Source: Bacillota bacterium (lineage in GTDB: Bacteria > Bacillota > Clostridia > Acetivibrionales > DTU013). From it: a stretch of DNA of 64,000 nt. This document shows, piece after piece, positions 9,147-18,012 of this stretch (within the stretch, counting starts at the first letter, position 1; every line of letters starts with the position of its first letter). The DNA lies in the NCBI GenBank assembly GCA_023439545.1, contig JAEXNT010000041.1, positions 18,725 to 82,724 of the forward strand. The letters are read 5' to 3'. The notes beneath the pieces are model-generated. The model was not told the origin of the DNA, made no database searches, and saw only the letters and a program-made list of their open reading frames with translations. The position numbers were made by a program, and so were the translations under genes.

Positions 9147-10806
9147 GGTCTCTTTGCGCCAGATAATTAGTCAGATTGAAGGACTGCCAGTTTTTATTCA
9201 TCCTCAAAAGCGCATCCTTTCTCTGCTTCAGCATTTCGACGGCTTCTGTCGAGATGTTCGGATCCTTATCCTTCGCCAGTTTCTTCAGATCATCGACTAC
9301 GACGCTCGAAAGGGTTCGGAAATAGCCGATATCTATCTCTTTAGTAGTATAGTATCTCTCGACGTTGTTCTTTGCAATCATTTCATCAACATTTATATAG
9401 TTGACTAACGTGAACGCTATCACTACAGCGACTATATAAGGCTTCAGGAGCGGCAGCCTGTCGATCCATACCCTGGCTAGCGTGATAACGAAGAGCACAA
9501 GCAGGAAGACCATGAAAGCATGGGTCATTATGCGTAGGAAAGTAAAGCCGTAAGCCTGTTCGTACAAAGACATCCTGTAATGCGCCGATATTAGCATTAC
9601 AATTGTACAGCCGATCATTATGCTGTTCAATGCCCTGAAAGCCAGATTCAAACCTGCCGCGCCCTTTTTGGTGTATGTGAGCGTAACTGCCAGTAGGGCT
9701 ATATTGAGCAGGGAAACAAGAATCAGTTCAAAAAACCCGCTTCTAGCATATTCCGCAAAGGTGAACCCGTCCGGAAGCCCGAACCTGCCGAATAAGTAAG
9801 CAAACTGGATGACTACGAATATTACGTACAAAATATCAACAGTAACCGTAACAGTAATTATTATGACAGGATCCCAGACCTTTTTCTGTTCGGACGTTTT
9901 GAAAACGATACCGTTCATTGTATTATCGACCGGGCGCTCTTTATGGCCAAGACTCCAGAGATAGCTGAAGGAGAGGAAGAAAATAACGAGTGCGACTATC
10001 GTTCTTCCTATTATCTCACCAGCGTCAACATTTATAAACAGATTAGGCAGCTTATCCACAAGCTTCCCGAATACCATGTCTGCTGAAGAAAGAAGCGGGA
10101 GCAGAATCAATACAAGCGGTACGGATATTGCCAGGCCGATCAGTACCCTGGTTCCCGCAGATCTACTGCCATTACCCCCTGATTTGCTTTTAAACAGCGA
10201 GACGAGCAGCCTGAACGGCTTGAAAATATGCAGCAGGCACCTGGCGATCATGCCGAATACGATGTCGACGATTATGCCCGGGCTGTGCCATTTATACGTG
10301 TTTACCCCCGTTATCAACAGTGTCTGCAGAAGTATTAATATGGGCAATGCGAGAATATCAAGCACCATAAGCGCCTCATTACCGAAGAGCGCATATGTAA
10401 GCGATATCAGGAAAACCGGGATACTGAGGAACCACCCGAATTTTGCTTCCTTTGTAAGCACAGGGCGCGTATAGGCAAATAGTAGTGAATAAAAGCCGAT
10501 CACAAAAAGCGGTACCGATATGCCGGGATATTTGTCGTAAAACAGCCAGACAAAAAACATTCCGAACAGTAAAGCGCCGGCTGCCATAAGTTTGTCGGAC
10601 CTTTGGAAAATCAATTTATCGGACTTTCCGTCCATAACTTTCTTGTCCTCCATTTTCTCACCGGTACCCGGTTCCTTCGGTTCATTTATTCCCTTGGCTT
10701 CCTTGGTTTCCCTCGGTTCATTTGTTTCACTTGTTTCACTTGTTTCCTTGGGTTCCTTAGGTTCCTTGGATTTCTTCATTTCATTCATTTCATTCATTTC
10801 GTCCAT
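9130..10806 (-). CDS. Multi-spanning membrane protein, DUF4173-like
   Basis: About 558 residues from the chosen ATG at 10806, which has GAGGGTGG six bases upstream. An earlier in-frame ATG at 10821 lacks such a site. The N-terminal 55 residues are a charged low-complexity tail built of M-N-E, K-E-P and S-E-T units (KEPKEPKETSETSETNEP). About twelve hydrophobic helices follow, and then a soluble C-terminus of about 75 residues. The helix pattern and motifs such as FTFAEYARSGFFELI suggest the DUF4173 family; this is recognition by eye. The gene lies between a small XRE regulator and the DUF4097-like lipoprotein, in one leftward transcript. Confidence 0.7.
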   Translation of the reverse strand: MDEMNEMNEMKKSKEPKEPKETSETSETNEPRETKEAKGINEPKEPGTGEKMEDKKVMDGKSDKLIFQRSDKLMAAGALLFGMFFVWLFYDKYPGISVPLFVIGFYSLLFAYTRPVLTKEAKFGWFLSIPVFLISLTYALFGNEALMVLDILALPILILLQTLLITGVNTYKWHSPGIIVDIVFGMIARCLLHIFKPFRLLVSLFKSKSGGNGSRSAGTRVLIGLAISVPLVLILLPLLSSADMVFGKLVDKLPNLFINVDAGEIIGRTIVALVIFFLSFSYLWSLGHKERPVDNTMNGIVFKTSEQKKVWDPVIIITVTVTVDILYVIFVVIQFAYLFGRFGLPDGFTFAEYARSGFFELILVSLLNIALLAVTLTYTKKGAAGLNLAFRALNSIMIGCTIVMLISAHYRMSLYEQAYGFTFLRIMTHAFMVFLLVLFVITLARVWIDRLPLLKPYIVAVVIAFTLVNYINVDEMIAKNNVERYYTTKEIDIGYFRTLSSVVVDDLKKLAKDKDPNISTEAVEMLKQRKDALLRMNKNWQSFNLTNYLAQRDLEKGW

Positions 10807-10822
10807 TTGATCCACCCTCATT

Positions 10823-11074
10823 TCAATCTTTATCGGTATATTCGCCGTCTCCGTCATCGGCAGGGTCTTTACCGGGCACGTACTCGAGTATGTCGCCGGG
10901 CTGGCAGCCCAACGCCGCGCACAGCGCTTCAAGCGTGGAAAAACGTATCGCCCTTGCCTTGTTATTTTTAAGTATGGAAAGATTAGCCATGGTTATATCA
11001 ACTTTTCCGGCCAGCTCTGTAAGTCCTATCTTCCGTTTCGCCATCATTACATCCAGATTGATCCTTATTCCCAT
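10823..11074 (-). CDS. Small XRE/Cro-type regulator, YozG-like
   Basis: An 83-residue protein, nearly all one helix-turn-helix domain (MMAKRKIGLTELAGKVDITMANLSILKNN, then FSTLEALCAALGCQPGDILEY). This is the HTH_26 pattern seen in YozG. The C-terminal tail is acidic. Its stop falls 17 bases before the chosen start of the DUF4173-like gene, and it follows a DUF2975 gene by 13 bases. That is the same pairing as yoaS-yozG in Bacillus. It probably represses its own promoter at 11592-11620. Confidence 0.8.
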   Translation of the reverse strand: MGIRINLDVMMAKRKIGLTELAGKVDITMANLSILKNNKARAIRFSTLEALCAALGCQPGDILEYVPGKDPADDGDGEYTDKD

Positions 11075-11087
11075 ATGTCCTCCCGCC

Positions 11088-11549
11088 TCATATCGTAAGA
11101 TCGTTTTCTTCCTTGACTATAACGGCCTGCCTGAAAACCTCCGCTATAATGAGCAGGAAAAAGCCCCCGATGATGAATACCATCATTAAAATGATCGTTA
11201 AAAAAGAATTGAAGAAAAATATCTTTACAAGATAGAGAAAGGCTACGACAAAGCAGCAGACCGATATGAGCTTGAAGCTTTTTACGTTGTCCATGCGGAA
11301 AGGGTCCATGCGGTTGAGTGTCTTGAATATTTTCCTGAGTTCGTTTACGATAATCAGCGCCAGAATACCCGTAACATAAAGAAAAGGCAGCAGAAACGCG
11401 TACAATTCGCTTGTACTGCCTGCCAGCCAATCCATATACAACTGCAATATCAGCGGGAGCCCTAGAACGATAGCTATACCCCCGAAAAATATGAGATCTA
11501 TAAAGCGTTTGACTATTCCCGATAAGCCATTTTCACCAAGGATCTTCAT
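11088..11549 (-). CDS. DUF2975 family membrane protein
   Basis: 153 residues from ATG 11549, with GGAGGGTGG upstream; the open frame extends 18 bases further. Four hydrophobic helices are visible (FIDLIFFGGIAIVLGLPLIL; LLPFLYVTGILALIIV; a pair after residue 90). The LRKIFKTL-x-R-x-DPF motif between helices 2 and 3 is typical of DUF2975 proteins. The family is regularly partnered with a YozG-like repressor, as here. Function unknown. Confidence 0.75.
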   Translation of the reverse strand: MKILGENGLSGIVKRFIDLIFFGGIAIVLGLPLILQLYMDWLAGSTSELYAFLLPFLYVTGILALIIVNELRKIFKTLNRMDPFRMDNVKSFKLISVCCFVVAFLYLVKIFFFNSFLTIILMMVFIIGGFFLLIIAEVFRQAVIVKEENDLTI

Positions 11550-11591
11550 AGAGTTACCACCCTCCAAGTAATAGATAACATTTACAAGGAG

Positions 11592-11658
11592 AGTATACTC
11601 TATTAGTTATCAATAGTCAATATAATTTTATCGTTTATCAATAAATTTATATTGATAA
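11592..11658 (-). promoter_or_regulatory. Promoter with TTATCAAT operator repeats
   Basis: TTGACT (minus strand, 11615-11620), 17-bp spacer, TATACT (11592-11597). The octamer TTATCAAT occurs at 11607-11614, inside the spacer, and at 11635-11642. Its inverse ATTGATAA lies at 11651-11658. The repeats are good candidates for the binding sites of the YozG-like regulator. Confidence 0.6.
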
Positions 11659-11664
11659 TTGATA

Positions 11665-12111
11665 TTAGACATCCGCTTCTTCGCTTTTTTTGAGTTGTCT
11701 TTTCGCTGCAATAATTACAATGATAGCGCCAAAAGCCACAATAGCAAGTCCTGTAATAAATCCCTTCACAAAATCGGCGTTTGAGAATTTGGTTATTATA
11801 CCGTCATTCGCAAATCCGAGCAGTGTAAGGAGCATAAACACTGCGCAGAAGAAGACGCCGGCAAGCTTGTTTATTAGCTTCTGCTGTTTTGATATACCCA
11901 CAAAGATTCCTCCGAACAGACCCCGTACCTCGTAATAAAGCCAGGGCAGCAAAAAAATCAGATACAAGTCGACACATTCCTTAAAACCCTTCTTGAAAAA
12001 GACTACTCTGACCATAAAGTCGATCAGGATAAGAAACGACGCCAGGTACAACGCCTCAAAACCGTACTTTTTCTGCAGACCTATAATTCTTTCATCAACT
12101 ATTTTTTTCAT
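11665..12111 (-). CDS. Membrane protein partnered with an XRE regulator
   Basis: A 148-residue protein with a GGGAGGAATGATGTAA leader to its ATG. It has four predicted transmembrane helices, roughly residues 20-35, 48-65, 82-102 and 112-132, and a lysine-rich C-terminus (AAKRQLKKSEEADV). No family was identified with confidence. It begins only 5 bases after the small HTH gene, so the pair forms a second unit of a small repressor with a membrane protein, next to the DUF2975/YozG pair. Confidence 0.65.
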   Translation of the reverse strand: MKKIVDERIIGLQKKYGFEALYLASFLILIDFMVRVVFFKKGFKECVDLYLIFLLPWLYYEVRGLFGGIFVGISKQQKLINKLAGVFFCAVFMLLTLLGFANDGIITKFSNADFVKGFITGLAIVAFGAIIVIIAAKRQLKKSEEADV

Positions 12112-12116
12112 TTACA

Positions 12117-12311
12117 TCATTCCTCCCAAAATAAATCGTTCAACGTTCTGTTCAATGCCTTGCAAATCTCAATGCAAAGATTCAGCGTGGGATTGTAATT
12201 CCCGGATTCGATCATACCTATCGTCTGCCTTGTCACGCCTACCTTCTCGGCAAGCTGCTCCTGTGACAATTCACATTCGACCCGTGCCATTTTCATTTTT
12301 TTATTTTTCAT
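12117..12311 (-). CDS. Small XRE-family repressor
   Basis: 64 residues, a single Cro/C1 helix-turn-helix (ECELSQEQLAEKVGVTRQTI, then NPTLNLCIEICKALNRTLND) ending LFWEE. This is the compact type found in front of membrane proteins. The likely start is ATG 12311; its ribosome binding site (GAGGAG) is unusually far upstream, and ATG codons at residues 6 and 8 are alternatives. A consensus promoter lies upstream. Confidence 0.85.
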   Translation of the reverse strand: MKNKKMKMARVECELSQEQLAEKVGVTRQTIGMIESGNYNPTLNLCIEICKALNRTLNDLFWEE

Positions 12312-12350
12312 AAGCCCATTCTGATACTCCTCTCACAACTTGATGAACCA

Positions 12351-12379
12351 ATTATATGTTATGTTTTACTAAATGTCAA
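12351..12379 (-). promoter_or_regulatory. Consensus sigma-A promoter
   Basis: TTGACA (12374-12379), 17 bp, TATAAT (12351-12356) on the minus strand, an exact consensus. Upstream, TTGCATG and CGTGCAA (about 12392-12416) form an interrupted inverted repeat that may be an operator. Confidence 0.8.
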
Positions 12380-12418
12380 CTAAATCTTGCATGTTATATA
12401 CTATATTTTGCGTGCAAA

Positions 12419-12455
12419 AAAAATAAAAAAAAATAATGCCACCCTTACGGGTGGC
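12419..12455 (-). terminator. Terminator of the catabolic operon
   Basis: Stem GCCACCC (12438-12444) / GGGTGGC (12449-12455). On the minus strand it is followed by ATTATTTTTTTTTATTTTTTTT. It ends the transcript that runs down through the aldo/keto reductase. Confidence 0.85.
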
Positions 12456-12502
12456 CACTGAGCAACGTTATTCTAATAATTAACTCTTTACTGAAGCATA
12501 GA

Positions 12503-13579
12503 TCAATACATTATTTTTACTGCGTCCTGAATAATCTTCCGCACCGGAAGACTGTTCGGACATCTTCTTTCACAGCTGCCGCAAGAAACGCACTGATCAA
12601 GTTTGAACCTGGGATTCCACTGCATATCTCTGAAGGATTTCCTGGCATTTTCCGACCCAAGATATTTATATAAGTTGTAGTATGAAAGTGCCGCCCCAAC
12701 GTCTATAAAGTGCGGACATGGCTGGCAATAACCGCAACCTGTGCAGCGTGGCTCATCGTTTGGTATCATTTTTCTTACCGCTTCAACAACACTATCCGTC
12801 GATACCGGATCGGCTTCGTATTCCTTTTTCATTCTGACTGCATATTCAACTTCCTCTACGGAAGTCAAGCCCAGCAGAATACTTACGTTATCGAGTGAAA
12901 GCAAATATTTGAAAGCAAGTTCCTTAAGTCTTTCATCTGCTGCCAGGAAACCCCCTCCCAGCGGATTCATTGCAAGCACCTTGATACCCTTTTCCCTGCA
13001 GTATTCGACAGCCTTAAACCTTGCCCTGTTCATTACATTAAGCGGTAAGGTAACCGTCTCAAAATACCCTGTTTCCAGAAAACCGATGATCGTGTCGGCA
13101 TCGGCATGGGTTGTTATACCTAGGTGCTTGACCCTGCCGGCTTCTTTTTCCTTCAAAAATCCTTCATACCATCCATTCTCTTTAAACGCTTCATTAAACA
13201 GTTTATTGTTGTGGCAGATCCATAAATGATAATAATCAAGGGCATCCACATTCAGCCTCTTTAAAGACTGACTGAAGACCTTGCTGAACTGTTCCGAAGT
13301 CCTTACGCCAAAGCCTTTACTTTGTTCAAATTCACCAAGTTCAAGTCCGCCGTTACTGGTAGCGCATTTTGACGAAAGCAGTACCCTTTTACGATAATCC
13401 TTATTATCTATTGCATTCCCTACCCAGACTTCCGAGTTCTGTTCTTCGTTTTCCAACCTGTACAACGGCGCGGTATCGATATAATTAAAGCCCTCGTCCA
13501 CTGCCTTCCTGATCGTCTCGGCTGCCGACCCGCAATCCTTCAGACGCATTGAACCGATAAGAATTTTACCCAGTTCCAT
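12503..13579 (-). CDS. Aldo/keto reductase with C-terminal 4Fe-4S domain
   Basis: 358 residues; start supported by AAGGAGG. Residues 1-270 form the TIM-barrel of aldo/keto reductases, with the catalytic set D35, Y40, K71 and a histidine near 117 (YYHLWICHN). Residues 275-340 carry two 4Fe-4S motifs, CTGCGYCQPCP and CVSCGSCERRCP, as in the clostridial and thermophile ferredoxin-fused reductases. It would reduce a carbonyl or dehydrogenate a sugar derivative. The iron-sulfur clusters suggest electron exchange with ferredoxin rather than simple NADPH use. It is the last gene of the leftward unit with the ABC importer, creatininase-like hydrolase and esterase; the substrate is unknown. Confidence 0.85.
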   Translation of the reverse strand: MELGKILIGSMRLKDCGSAAETIRKAVDEGFNYIDTAPLYRLENEEQNSEVWVGNAIDNKDYRKRVLLSSKCATSNGGLELGEFEQSKGFGVRTSEQFSKVFSQSLKRLNVDALDYYHLWICHNNKLFNEAFKENGWYEGFLKEKEAGRVKHLGITTHADADTIIGFLETGYFETVTLPLNVMNRARFKAVEYCREKGIKVLAMNPLGGGFLAADERLKELAFKYLLSLDNVSILLGLTSVEEVEYAVRMKKEYEADPVSTDSVVEAVRKMIPNDEPRCTGCGYCQPCPHFIDVGAALSYYNLYKYLGSENARKSFRDMQWNPRFKLDQCVSCGSCERRCPNSLPVRKIIQDAVKIMY

Positions 13580-13645
13580 ATTGTATCCTCCTTCTAATAT
13601 TTCAGTTAGTGATTATATTAGTTTAAAATAATGGAATTACGACAT

Positions 13646-14401
13646 CTATTTCAATACGGCTTCTATTTTTAAGAGCACCTTTTGTATCATCGCGTCCCAG
13701 TAGTACCAATCATGTATACCAGGCCCTTCCTCGTATTCCACTTTTACTCCCTTTGTAATCAGATAGTCCCTGAATTCGATGTTGGACTCATGTAACTCAT
13801 CTTCAGTTCCGCAGCATTGGTACAAATAAGGCATTTCTCTACCTTCATTCACATTTTTGTCAACAAGTCTGAAGAGGTCATGAGGGCTGGCAGATAAGTT
13901 ATCAAGGTCACCGAATATTACTTGAAACTCTTTTTTACTGCATATGTTCCGGGGGGACTCTACCAGCTTGCAGATATCGAGGCCGCCGGAAAGACTGGCT
14001 GCAAAGCAATACTTCTGTGGATTAGACAGAGAAATCTTGTAGGCTCCGTATCCTCCCATCGAAAGTCCGGCAATGAAATTTTCATCTCTTTCATTTGATA
14101 TACTCAGCATTGAGCAAATTTTCCGCCGAAGCTCTTCCGATATATATTGCTGGTAGTTCGCCCCATTCTGCATATCCGTATAGAAGCTCCTGCCCCCGTC
14201 CGGCATTACTACGGCTATGCCCATTTTTTCCACATATCTTTCAATTGATGTCATTCGCATCCAAATTCCAGGGTCGCCTGAAAGTCCATGGAGAAGATAA
14301 AGGACCGGTACCCGGCCTCTATTGTTTTCAGGAATTATTATGTTTACTTCTGTAGCTTTATTAAGTGAATCTGAAAACAGTTTTAAATTTATAAAAGCCA
14401 T
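13646..14401 (-). CDS. Esterase, EstD/tributyrin-esterase type
   Basis: A 251-residue soluble alpha/beta hydrolase. The nucleophile elbow GLSMGG puts the serine at 114, the acid is D201 (GTEDEL) and the base is H230 (GIHDWYYWD). The oxyanion-hole motif LLHGLSGD is at 37-43. This is the pattern of the family containing S-formylglutathione hydrolases and acetyl/feruloyl esterases of carbohydrate clusters. No signal peptide, so it acts in the cytoplasm, perhaps deacylating an imported glycoside. It starts 30 bases after the creatininase-like gene. Confidence 0.8.
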   Translation of the reverse strand: MAFINLKLFSDSLNKATEVNIIIPENNRGRVPVLYLLHGLSGDPGIWMRMTSIERYVEKMGIAVVMPDGGRSFYTDMQNGANYQQYISEELRRKICSMLSISNERDENFIAGLSMGGYGAYKISLSNPQKYCFAASLSGGLDICKLVESPRNICSKKEFQVIFGDLDNLSASPHDLFRLVDKNVNEGREMPYLYQCCGTEDELHESNIEFRDYLITKGVKVEYEEGPGIHDWYYWDAMIQKVLLKIEAVLK

Positions 14402-14431
14402 TTATGGCTCCCCCTTCTGATTCCAGCGGTA

Positions 14432-15226
14432 TTAAAGCTTCGCATAAGTTGATAAAATCAAATTGGAGACATTCCTTACCGCAGTATCTATATATTGCTT
14501 TCCCATGTCACTGGTTGCGTCCCGCGGGTCATCCATAACAGTTTTATCACTGCTGCCCCTTCCAAAGAAGGCTACCCCATCCACCATTCCATAATCCACA
14601 CTCTTGATTTTCACAGGTTTCGGAGGCAGCTTTGTCAGGTCGACAGAGTCAGGGTCTAAAAACATATTAACAGCTGTCTCGAATTTGGTAGCATGACCGG
14701 ACTGAAAATCGACCTCATTATTTTGTGCAAGTCCCATTACCTGGATCACCCTGCTGCAGGATTCGCCATTGAACTCGGCGCATAACCGGTCTAATGACTG
14801 TACCTGACCTGTAGCACCGTGTCCGTTCATAATCGCAATGAGCTTATAGTCCTGCTTGACAAGCAGCCTGACATATTCCCGTACCGTTATTGCAAAAATA
14901 TCCTCACGGACATACATGCTTGGCATAGTGTTTTTGGGGAAATCCATCCCTATAATGTATTGCGACGTATCTTCGAATCCAATTGACGCAAGCATCTCCG
15001 GAGAGCGTTCCCGCTCTGTGCCCAGAAATAGTGTCGGCAGTACAACCCCTCCGATTTTTTCAGCCGTAAGCCGAGCAACCTTCTCGATAAGGAGAGGATC
15101 CGTGCCTATAGGAAGAGCCGGTCCGTGCCATTCCAACGGTGCGACCGGCAGATAAACTACAGAAAACTTCTCCTTTGCAGCAATAATTTCATCCGGCCTG
15201 AGAAGTTCATATCGGATACTACGCAT
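14432..15226 (-). CDS. Creatininase-family amidohydrolase
   Basis: 264 residues, AGGAGG start. Metal-binding residues of the family are visible: E32-W-H34-G, D43 and NGHGA with H136. A glutamate in KFETAVNMF follows. Creatininase-family enzymes are Zn/Mn hydrolases of cyclic or linear amides (creatinine, mycofactocin precursor, formamides). Members also occur in sugar-catabolic clusters without known substrate. Its place between a sugar-binding protein and an esterase suggests an amide-containing substrate; it need not act on creatinine. Confidence 0.8.
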   Translation of the reverse strand: MRSIRYELLRPDEIIAAKEKFSVVYLPVAPLEWHGPALPIGTDPLLIEKVARLTAEKIGGVVLPTLFLGTERERSPEMLASIGFEDTSQYIIGMDFPKNTMPSMYVREDIFAITVREYVRLLVKQDYKLIAIMNGHGATGQVQSLDRLCAEFNGESCSRVIQVMGLAQNNEVDFQSGHATKFETAVNMFLDPDSVDLTKLPPKPVKIKSVDYGMVDGVAFFGRGSSDKTVMDDPRDATSDMGKQYIDTAVRNVSNLILSTYAKL

Positions 15227-15283
15227 ATTAATTGCCTCCTGTATGATATCGCTTTATTTAATCAATATACATCCCCGGTATAT

Positions 15284-15358
15284 AACAGGGATTCCCTCCA
15301 TAACTACCGAATCAAGTTTGTTCTATATGAAGTCGGGCAGATAGAAGAGGGAATCCTG
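15284..15358. repeat. Long inverted repeat between binding-protein and creatininase genes
   Basis: Arms ACAGGGATTCCCTC (15284-15297) and GAGGGAATCCTGT (15346-15358) could form a stem of about 12 bp with a 48-nt loop. There is no T tract. Such 3' hairpins often protect the transcript of an abundant binding protein and lower the expression of genes behind it. Confidence 0.5.
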
Positions 15359-15387
15359 TATATACTTATTGCTACAGTTTAGTAGTA

Positions 15388-16974
15388 CTACTTTTGGGAA
15401 GCTTTCCACGCCTGTACCTGAGTTTCGATCTCAGAACAGATTTTATCGATTCCTGCCGCCTTGTCCTTTTTTTTCATTCTTGCAAGAACATCATCAGTGT
15501 CTGCAGCACCAACCGTCAGAAGCTTATTGAATTCTGAAAGCACATTTTTATGCGCCGCTACCTCAGTCTTGATGTTTTCGATATTCAGCGAGAAGCCCAG
15601 CAGCTGTGACTTAATGAGTTTAGTGTTGAAGTCCTTGATCTGGTTCCATCTATCCGGGTTTTCATTATCCCAGGTATAGAGCTTGAAATTATCTCCGGCT
15701 TCCCAGTATACTATCGGATTATACCCGATCTCTTCAGCACTTCCGGCGCCCTGTGGAAGCGAAATTACATTGTCGCTCTTCATGACATAATGTCTGTCCT
15801 TAACACCGAATGCAAAGGTGTTGATAAATTCTTTATCGCCGAATGCCAGATTCACTACCATCATAGCTCTCTCCGGATTCGAGCAGTGGGACGGAAGAGC
15901 TGTCAGTGCCCCTGTCAGGCTCGAGGTCTCCTTTATGCCAGGCATCAGCTCGGCACCATAAAGCTTCATACCGTATGTCTGTTCATAGGATTCCTTTTGA
16001 CCCGGCATAACGCTGCCCAGGATCATAAATGCCTTCTTATTTTTTATAGCATCCTGGGCTGTACCCTGCGTAGTGATAGAATCTTTATTGATATAGCCCT
16101 TTTGGAACCATGAGCGCATAAGCTTGCACTGATTTATATATTCCGGGATATCATAGAAGGGAGCCACCTTGCCCGTATCGTAGCTATACGCTATACAATC
16201 ATCCAGCGCGATAATCTTGGTATGGTTTCTAAAGCCTATATCCTCGCATTCCTTTGTCGAAGCATACAACAATGATGGATCGGAATCCGCACCGATATAA
16301 AAGGGCGTTACGCCGGGCAAACCATCCTTAGCCTTTGCCAGTAATGGTTCCAGGTCTCCAAGGTATTTAATATCTGAAGTATCCACTCCGATTTTATCAG
16401 CCATTTCCTTATTGAAGTAAGCACCCCAGCCACACCCCATATCTTTATTGGCCGGTATCGCGTATATATTGCCGTTAATTTTAGTCGCATCCAAATAACC
16501 ATCCTGCATTGAGGCCGAGATGTCCTTACCGTACTTTTCAAGCAGTTCATTCAAAGGCAGGAAGGAGTTCTTTTGGACCTCCTGAAAAAATCCATTTGAG
16601 CCTGATGTAAAGATCAAGTCCACTTTTTCACCGGAGGACAGTAAAATCGGGTATTTAGTAGGCCACTGTGCCCAGTCTGTGGGCTTAAAATCCAGTGTGC
16701 AATTAAGCTTGCTTTTAGTCATTTTGTTTAATTCGTCAAATACTGCCTGCTGATCTCTTTGCGGAGTACTTGGATAATAGAAGTTCAGTGTGGCTTCCTC
16801 CAATTCCGCACCGCCTCCGGTCCCCACCGCAGCTTGTTCACCGGTACTTACAGCCATCGAAGACGAAGCTTCCGCCGCTTCGGTATTTTTGCCCGTACCG
16901 CAGCCGGTAAATACTCCTGCTGCTGAAATTAATAATGCTAGTAGTACGGACATTGCTTTGACAGTTATTTTCAT
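15388..16974 (-). CDS. Extracellular sugar-binding lipoprotein of an ABC importer
   Basis: 528 residues with an AAGGAGGG site. Lipoprotein signal: hydrophobic residues 8-22 then FTGC, acylated at C25, followed by a Ser/Ala/Glu-rich linker. The mature part resembles the large family 1 solute-binding proteins of the LplA/YtcQ type (LNFYYPSTPQRDQQAVFDE, many aromatic residues, a DUF3502-like C-terminus). These bind oligosaccharides, often uronate-containing. It follows its two permeases, in the order permease-permease-binding protein. No ATPase gene is present nearby, as usual for this group, which shares an MsmX-type ATPase. Confidence 0.9.
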   Translation of the reverse strand: MKITVKAMSVLLALLISAAGVFTGCGTGKNTEAAEASSSMAVSTGEQAAVGTGGGAELEEATLNFYYPSTPQRDQQAVFDELNKMTKSKLNCTLDFKPTDWAQWPTKYPILLSSGEKVDLIFTSGSNGFFQEVQKNSFLPLNELLEKYGKDISASMQDGYLDATKINGNIYAIPANKDMGCGWGAYFNKEMADKIGVDTSDIKYLGDLEPLLAKAKDGLPGVTPFYIGADSDPSLLYASTKECEDIGFRNHTKIIALDDCIAYSYDTGKVAPFYDIPEYINQCKLMRSWFQKGYINKDSITTQGTAQDAIKNKKAFMILGSVMPGQKESYEQTYGMKLYGAELMPGIKETSSLTGALTALPSHCSNPERAMMVVNLAFGDKEFINTFAFGVKDRHYVMKSDNVISLPQGAGSAEEIGYNPIVYWEAGDNFKLYTWDNENPDRWNQIKDFNTKLIKSQLLGFSLNIENIKTEVAAHKNVLSEFNKLLTVGAADTDDVLARMKKKDKAAGIDKICSEIETQVQAWKASQK

Positions 16975-17067
16975 AGTAACCCTCCTTTTATTTTAACCGG
17001 CAGTGACTTTCGACAATATTATATCGTTATGTTTCATACCGGTTTAACTACTGAATCGACTATTCGA

Positions 17068-18009
17068 TCAGCCCTTCACCGAACCAACTGTAAGACCCCT
17101 TATAAAGTATCTTTGCAGGAACGGGTATATCAAAATTACCGGACCTACTCCAAGTATAACCATAGCCATACGGACAGACTCTGATGGCACATCGCCCGCT
17201 ATACTCTTCTGAATATTCGTGGCTGAGGCCGAGTACATCGTGGTGAGCTGGCGTTTAATGAAGTCCAGGTTCATGATCGCCTTCTGCATGGTATACTGCA
17301 GGTTATTCAGCCTGCTGTCCTCAATGAAAAGCATGCTGTTGAAGAAATCATTCCAGTAAAAGATTGCGGAAAATAACGCAATTGTAGCCAAAATCGGCAG
17401 AGAAAGCGGCAGTACCAGCTTGAAGAAGGTTTTTACCTCCGATGCTCCGTCAAGCATTGCCGATTCGATGACTTCCGCCGGAACATTCTGGCGGAAGTAA
17501 GTCCGCATGATTATTATATAGAATCCGTTTCCCAACCCAGGCAGTATCAGAGCCAGCAGGGTATCCTTCACATGCAGCAGCCTCGCATACACATAATAGA
17601 AAGTCGGCACGCCTCCGCTGAATAGCAGCGTAATCAGAATTATTACAGTGAAGAAGCTTCTGAAGGGAAAATCCCTCCTTGAAATCGAATAGGCGTACAT
17701 TCCGTTAATGATAACATTAAGCAACGTGCCTGCCAGCGTTACAACTATCGTGACGGCATAAGCCCTGCCGATCATGCTTACATCGCTCAGCAAAAAGGAA
17801 TATGCATCCGTGCTGATAATCTCAGGGAAGAACCTGTAGCCGTTGTTGACAATAGAAGACTCGTCTGTAAGCGAAACCGACAGTATCAGTATTACCGGCA
17901 GTATGCATGCCAGGCTGAACAGTATAAAGATCAGGTTCAATATAATATTTGAGGCGCCGGATATGGAATTACCTGCCTTTTGACGCTTCATGGCCATCAA
18001 TATAATCAC
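17068..18009 (-). CDS. Sugar ABC transporter permease, LplC/YtcP type
   Basis: 313 residues, six transmembrane helices. The cytoplasmic EAA loop that docks the ATPase is ESAMLDGASEVKTFFKLVLP, and the protein ends FIRGLTVGSVKG, the typical C-terminus of the second permease of CUT1 importers. It begins 3 bases after the other permease gene. Confidence 0.92.
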   Translation of the reverse strand: MIILMAMKRQKAGNSISGASNIILNLIFILFSLACILPVILILSVSLTDESSIVNNGYRFFPEIISTDAYSFLLSDVSMIGRAYAVTIVVTLAGTLLNVIINGMYAYSISRRDFPFRSFFTVIILITLLFSGGVPTFYYVYARLLHVKDTLLALILPGLGNGFYIIIMRTYFRQNVPAEVIESAMLDGASEVKTFFKLVLPLSLPILATIALFSAIFYWNDFFNSMLFIEDSRLNNLQYTMQKAIMNLDFIKRQLTTMYSASATNIQKSIAGDVPSESVRMAMVILGVGPVILIYPFLQRYFIRGLTVGSVKG

Positions 18010-18012
18010 TCC

